A DNA stretch of 64,000 nt from NCBI GenBank assembly GCA_947179155.2, contig OX359265.1, positions 5,255,501 through 5,319,500 on the forward strand, read 5' to 3'. Positions 58,334 through 64,000 of this stretch are shown piece after piece (position 1 is the first letter of the stretch; each line of letters starts with the position of its first letter). Origin of the DNA: Hedera helix (taxonomy: Eukaryota > Streptophyta > Magnoliopsida > Apiales > Araliaceae). The position numbers and the translations under genes were made by a program. A model generated the notes under the pieces. It ran no database searches. It was given only the letters and a program-made list of their open reading frames with translations, and was not told the DNA's origin.

Positions 58334-58972
58334 TAAGGTTGTAAATCGAACCAAACGGTTCGGACTCGATTTGGGCCCAACTCAAAAAAATGTGAGTGAA
58401 ATTCAAATTCGTTAATAATATGATCTAAATCTGAGCACAAAAAATAGTTCGAATAAAAATATGTGTAGAATCTAAGTAAGGTTGTACTCGACTCGTTTAG
58501 AATTCAAACTACTGAAATTTTCAATCATGATTTTATACATACTCGATTGATACATATTCGAATAAATATTCGATACATTCTCTTATAATATATACACAAT
58601 TAAACAAAATTTGAATAATTAGTTATTATTTATTTATTTATTTATAATTTTAATTATAATTTTATATTTGTAAAGTGTAATTATAATTATATTTTTTTTC
58701 ATTTCTAAGTAAAATAATAAGTTCAATTAGTAATTTTATGTATTATAAAGTTAGTTTGTGAATACTCGAATTCGAGTTTGAATTTGAAGATCGCGAATAG
58801 TTTGAATATAATTCGATCCGAGTCGGATCGAATTCGAGTAACGAAAATTTGAATCTAGTCGAATCTGAGTAAAGTTTTTCAAATATAATTTGAATTCGAG
58901 TAAGAATTTAACCTTACAAGTCGAATCCGAACAATTTAGAATCTAGGTCGATTCGACTTGTTTACAGCCTTA
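58334..58972. mobile_element. hAT-type MITE, 639 bp, perfect 8-bp duplication
   Basis: Ends TAAGGTTGTAAATCGAACC and ..GTTTACAGCCTTA are inverted. CAGGACAC flanks both sides (58,326-58,333 and 58,973-58,980). The inside has repeated TCGAAT/ATTCGA motifs. No ORF. Confidence 0.9.
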
Positions 58973-58980
58973 CAGGACAC

Positions 58981-60163
58981 CATTAAGTTAATATTTGTTA
59001 AGGTCCGTCATTTTTTTGGTATAAGAATGCATGTCAACCAGAACCCTTTACACAACTTATTCTAATTTGGGGGTGACTAATGCAACAAAAAAAAAGTTTT
59101 TGATGAAGGAAATTGCAAAAGGAGTACAACTTGGTGGGTCAATATTGCATTTCAGTCTCTAAAGAAAATTAGGACAAGTAATTTGGACAGAGGGAGAACA
59201 TGTTATTTTATATTGAATAAAAATAGTTGTCCAAAAGTAATATAAAAAAATTTGGAGAAGGTGGGTCGGATATAGGAGGAAAAAAACGCTTTGGCTTCGC
59301 TATATATATATATATATAAGTGTATTTTAAATAAACCTTAATTTTAAGAAGAGGAGGAGGAGGAGGAGAAGATAATAACAACCAACCCCAATACTAAACT
59401 ACCAATGCCAAACCCACCACCACTGAAATCATGTTAAGAATGTAATTCAAAAAAAAATTATGATATAGTTGGTTGGAGGTAAATTTAAGAAAAAATGGAC
59501 CAAAAAAATACTTTAATTAAATTCATTTGCATATCATATATATTAAATTTACAACTAAAACTTTTTAATGTATTTATAATTGTCTTAATATTGCACATGT
59601 ACCTTACGGTTACGGGTTCTACAAGAACAAATTGGGTTGTAAATTAGTAGGTGGGGATAGACAGTTTTGTCCTTTAAAATTTTGTCTCACTTTTTGTAAA
59701 TTTGACCTATATATGGACTATTATTAGTTCTTGTACAATGCTAGAATTCTACATGTGCTTCAAACTCTTTTTTGAAAATTAAAGATATTTTTTAACTTTT
59801 TCAAGTTAATTTGTAAAATCTTTAATAGCAATTCAAAACTAATTTATTTCAACAACTCTTTCTAGCATAACACTATTATAAAGTTAAAAGTCAAATTTAA
59901 CTCTTTTAGGGATTTAGATGTAAGTAAACAAAAAAAAAAAAAATACTTCTAGTTATGTTCTTCTCGACTTTTATTCTCACATTTTGTATCCCTCACTTAT
60001 CTTACTCAAAGCAACTGTTTACAATCTTTTAATTTAATGTTTTTATCAAAAGACTGCTTTCATATCTTTCTATATAGTTGAATTAGAATTTGCATAATAC
60101 AATTGTCTTATTAACTATGCATTTATTACTTTTGAATTGAAAAAAATTATTATATTTAATCAT

Positions 60164-60211
<48 letters not shown>

Positions 60212-60380
60212 TTTTAACTTTTATAATTGGACTATTTGAGAATGATGATGTCGAATCATTCAGTATTATTTTGTTAAGAAAATAAAATATATTATAAATA
60301 GTGTTTGAATTGTGTAAAAATAACATACGCAACATTAAAAAATACATTTAGCAGAAAAAGAGCATTAAATATATATATAA
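58981..60380. other. Intergenic AT-rich sequence with (TA)n tracts
   Basis: Contains (TA)n at ~59,302-59,318 and ~60,167-60,208 and a (GGA)n tract at ~59,350-59,369. No genes. Confidence 0.6.
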
Positions 60381-60691
60381 GGGGATCCATAACAAGTATT
60401 TGCTATGAATCAAAAATGGATAAACATCATTCAATGCGTTGATTTTTATAACGAACGAACAAAATTAAAAAGGAAAAACATCGTCCGCTAGTAATACTAG
60501 CGAACGGATTAACAACAAAAATGCCCCTAAAGTCAAATAAATTGGTCCAACTATGTTGTTAAAAAAAACATCCGTTATACATACTAGCGGACAGAGTTTC
60601 ATCCTCCAAGCCTATGGGCACTGCCATCCTAATATAATTCTGCAATGGGCGTTCCATAATTTTGATATTTCTTGCGACCTATGGGCACCGC

Positions 60692-60831
60692 TAGGGGTGT
60701 TCAACCGGTTTTTATCGGTTTGAAACAGGCAGGTACCATATCGGATCAGTACCGAAATACGCCAAATTTTGGTATCGATACCGGTAAGCCGGTTTGATAT
60801 CGGTAAAAATCAAATAAAAATTGAAAATTAA

Positions 60832-60920
<89 letters not shown>

Positions 60921-61472
60921 ATTATTTATTAATAATAATAAATAAATAAATTTTAAAAACCAATATAATCGGTACGGTTCGGTACTCGCTACAGGAACCA
61001 GTAGCGGTGTTCCTCTAGTTTTAACCGGACCAAACTGGTACCGAATTTACTCAAAACTCGGTACCGATACCTGTTGAATCGGTATACTGAACCAGTTTAT
61101 CGGTTCAGTACCAATTTTTTACCGAAAATAATAATAATAATTATTAATATTATTATTAATTATTTAATAATAATAATAATATTTTTTTAAAAATAGGATA
61201 ACCGGTACGATTCGGTATATACCGGACCACCAAAGTGCCGAACTGGTATTGGACCGGTTACTATTTGTACCGAACCGTTCAGTTCAGACTGGTTCGGTAT
61301 ACACAAAAAATTGGTTGGACAAATTTTTTTGAACACCTCTAGGAACCAGTATTGAAAAATCGATATATACCGAATTTTTTATACTGATACCGAACCGGTT
61401 CTTTTTGTCCCGAATTGGCAGTTCGGACCCTGTCCTAAAAACCAAATAAACCGTTTCAAATGCACACCCTTA
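60692..61472. mobile_element. hAT-type MITE inside element 3
   Basis: Begins TAGGGGTGTTCAACC, ends ACACCCTTA, flanked by GGCACCGC and GGCACTGC (7 of 8). It contains (ATT)n/(ACT)n microsatellites (60,832-60,918) and another MITE of the same kind. Confidence 0.8.
61002..61341. mobile_element. hAT-type MITE nested in the previous MITE
   Basis: Begins TAGCGGTGTTC, ends GAACACCTCTA, with an exact 8-bp duplication GGAACCAG (60,994-61,001 and 61,342-61,349). The inside is again rich in GGTACCG-like motifs. Confidence 0.85.
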
Positions 61473-61491
61473 GGCACTGCCATCCTCAAAG

Positions 61492-61850
61492 GTGCATTTG
61501 AAACGGTTATTCAGACATGTCTGAATAAGCTAGTTTGGGACAAAAAAAGATGGTCCGGTACTAGTATATATTGTTTTTTCGGTACTAATTTCGATACCGA
61601 GTTTCATGGTTCGGTAAACACCTAACCGTACCGGTTATATCGATTTTTTTATTATTAATAAATAATAAAAAAAAAACAATAATAATAATTATTATTATTA
61701 TAATAAAAATAATAATTATATTAATTTTTCATTTTTATCGGTTCGGTATACCGGTCCAACAGGTACTGGTATTGATATCAAAATTTAACTAATTTCGATA
61801 CCGATCCAGTTCGAACCGATAAAAACCGGTTGAATAACTAGCCCATCCAA
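61492..61850. mobile_element. Degenerate third MITE of the same type
   Basis: Starts near GTGCATTTGAAACGG and ends near AACCGGTTGAATAACTAG, with the same GGTACCG and ATAAT-rich interior. Borders and duplication are unclear. Confidence 0.4.
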
Positions 61851-62620
61851 ATATAGTGGTGCGAAAGCATGACCTGCTTTTCCAATAGCTATGTCTTGCT
61901 GTGTAAATGAGAAAAGTTGAGGAACCAAACCCATAAGAGGAGAATGAGTGAATCAGTTAATTGGTAATGTTGTCGTATCCTCAGTTTGATTGCTTATTTC
62001 TTTAGTTTTATGTAATCATTGTCACCAACATACATTCGCAAAGATCCCTCAGCGAGAATTGTGAAATTTGCCCTGTGCCTGAACGTGCCTATGGCCGTGT
62101 GCAGGGAGTGCCTTCTGATAGCACAAAAGTACCCTCGTGGGGCACTAAGCTTGGTCTCAACCTAGCCTAGTCCGCCGACTAAATTCAACAAACGACAATA
62201 AACGTACGCAACAATGAATGAAATTACTATTGCAGGGGCAAAATGGTAATTGCATTCATTGATAACATGATTGATTACATAAATCCTCAATTTGATTCCT
62301 CGTATAAATAATCCCCAATTGATTCCTTGTATAAATCCTCAATTTGATTCCTTGTATCCTTGATTGTTTACAGCGTCGATACCTTGCGGCAAGGGCGGTT
62401 TACTATCCAATTATACATTGCTAGCAGAAGGTTCGATTTTAAAATCCTAAGAATTTTTCGATTGGGATAATATAGTCAATAACCACATTCATTAATCCGT
62501 CCGCTAGTATTACTAGGGGACGGTGTTTTTTCTTTTTAATCTTGCCCGTTTGTTATAAATATCAATGTACCGTGTTTGTTTATTTTTAATTTATAGCAAA
62601 TACTTGGTATGGATCGCCCC

Positions 62621-62622
<2 letters not shown>

Positions 62623-62670
<48 letters not shown>

Positions 62671-63220
62671 TGAAACAATTAGTGAAGTTAGCCAAAATTG
62701 ATTATCTATTATCAATATTGTGATAATCAATTGAAATTACTTGTTAGTTTTACTTTATACTATTTTTTTTCCAGTTGATTATTTGTTTCTTAAAAAAATC
62801 AATAATATTACAATGATTTTATTTTTAAAATTTAAAAAACAAATAAATAAAAAATATGCAAAAGTTCATAACCCAGTCCATTTGAACCGGCTCAGTCCAT
62901 GTGTGCTCTTATCCAAGAACATTATAGTATTAAGCCAAGTAAATTGAGTCTGCAAAATTTAACTAAAAGTCTAAATTTGACCCGATTTATAAAATTTAGA
63001 TACAGCATCAAATATCTATTTTCTCCGAAAATATACAGCCGGGTCTATTTGGAAAAGAACTCCACTCCATCACTCCTCATAGGCCCACCCACATACACAT
63101 TTTAAACACTGGTCGTCCCAATACAAAGCCCACCACCATGAATATACAACAATTAGTAAACAATTACAAGAATAGTGTACAAATAAAATAATTACAAAAT
63201 AAGTGCAATATGGACAAAAT
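62623..63220. other. (TA)n then intergenic sequence
   Basis: (TA)n at 62,623-62,666, then no gene. 63,137-63,202 resembles 49,427-49,490 (AATATACAA(T/C)AATTA..ATAAAATAATTACAA). Confidence 0.55.
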
Positions 63221-63520
63221 AATTACAAAACATATTGCCTCCATTTCTCTCTCATACTTTGCCTCCACTTTCTCTGATTATTTCTCCTTCATTTCTCTCT
63301 CTTCAAATTCTTCACCACTTCGTGTGGGGTTCTCATCAATGGCCAAAACCCCATCGCAGCAACCACCATCATCGCCATCGCAAGCCTAATCGGCTATCAT
63401 ATCCGATTTTGATCAGGTGTAAGCAAATCATAATCTGAATCTGGATCTTGATCTTGAAATCTCATTATACTTGGAGGTTGGGGATGGAGGTGAAGGCAGT
63501 GGTAGTGGATGAGAGACGAG

Positions 63521-63990
63521 ACTAGTGTTTTGTTACTTAGATTTACTGCACGAAAAAACTAGTTACTACACATTTAGGAATTGGTTACCTCCATACTAGT
63601 GTTTGGTTACCTCCAGAAACCTGCAGATTGTGTTTTAAAAACAGAGCACCGTTTTGGAAACCTGTTGATTATGTTTTAGTTACCTTGGTATGAAGGTTTG
63701 GTTACCTTGATATGAAAGTTTGGTTACCAACTGCATTATGAAATTCACATTAACAAAGACAAAATAAAAGGAGGAAGAAGACTAGTATTTGGTTACCTAG
63801 ATTTACCAAACGAAAAAATTAGTTACTACACATTCAGGAATTGGTTACCTCCATACTAGTGTTTGGTTACCTCTAGAAACCTGCAGATTGTGTTTTAAAA
63901 ACAGAGTACCGTTTTGAAAACCTGCTGATTGTGTTTTGGTTACATTGGTATAAAGGTTTGGTTACCAACTGTAGTATGACGAAACTGCAG
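63521..63990. repeat. ~260-bp tandem duplication with many GGTTACC motifs
   Basis: 63,521-63,780 and 63,781-63,980 share AACTAGTTACTACACATT-like sequence, GGAATTGGTTACCTCCATAC and CCTGCAGATTGTGTTTTAAA. TTGGTTACC recurs about ten times in total. The second copy lacks ~60 bp or continues beyond the window. No coding frame is evident. Confidence 0.85.
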
Positions 63991-64000
63991 GTGGAGATGC

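Larger units (their letters stand above)
60381..62622. mobile_element. (TA)n-embedded TIR element 3 with nested hAT MITEs
   Basis: Left end GGGGATCCATAACAAGTATT; right end, on the minus strand, GGGGGGCGATCCATACCAAG. The inverted repeats align for ~120 bp and end in a CGTCCGCTAG-TAATA-CTAGCGGACG-like palindrome (60,481; 62,501). A related copy is at 60,570. (TA)n lies on both outer sides. The terminal 25 bp resemble element 2. Nested MITEs make up more than half of the interior. Confidence 0.82.

Overview
The window is plant nuclear DNA, most likely from a eudicot. It is AT-rich, genes have introns with GT..AG borders, and most of it is transposable elements nested in one another. The only gene fragments recognised are plant families (CYSTM, AT-hook/PPC, polyamine oxidase, JASON-like, RING). 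Species cannot be told from the sequence.

1-9,730 is most of a Ty3/gypsy chromovirus (Tekay/Del-like). Only the last 45 bp of the 5' LTR are in view, followed by the primer-binding site, an extra coiled-coil ORF ahead of gag, one gag-pol frame with two amber stops, a polypurine tract and a 3,756-bp 3' LTR. The LTR holds about 18 tandem AT-rich hairpins. 9,731-17,910 carries a hAT-type MITE, a two-exon CYSTM gene, a spliced gene of unknown function, a solo copia LTR inside a duplicated block, and a polyamine-oxidase exon with a frameshift.

17,911-36,876 is one decayed Ty1/copia element with 152-bp LTRs, blown up to about 19 kb by later insertions. Three large Ty3-type solo LTRs sit inside it: one exactly in its primer-binding site, one in reverse transcriptase, one in RNase H. 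The first of these carries a 2.37-kb Helitron, and the empty target site survives in the third. RNase H was duplicated in tandem before the third insertion.

36,877-46,550 has an AT-hook/PPC (AHL) gene whose DNA-binding exon has decayed while its PPC exons stay in frame, a second copy of the duplicated block, and the first exons of a JASON-like gene with a stop. 47,202-50,522 is a Mutator-like element with long terminal inverted repeats and a 9-bp target duplication.

51,716-62,622 is the most unusual stretch. Three elements, each embedded in (TA)n, share the terminal core GATCCAT and are packed with short palindromic modules. An intronless RING-H2 gene (54,174-54,956) and several hAT MITEs lie among them. 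The right end has a tandem duplication of about 260 bp.

The best candidates for functional host genes are CYSTM, the RING-H2 gene and possibly the gene at 14.6-14.9 kb. The best candidates for something undescribed are the (TA)n-targeting palindrome-rich elements, the extra ORF with splice-like signals before gag, and the hairpin array in the LTR's predicted leader RNA.
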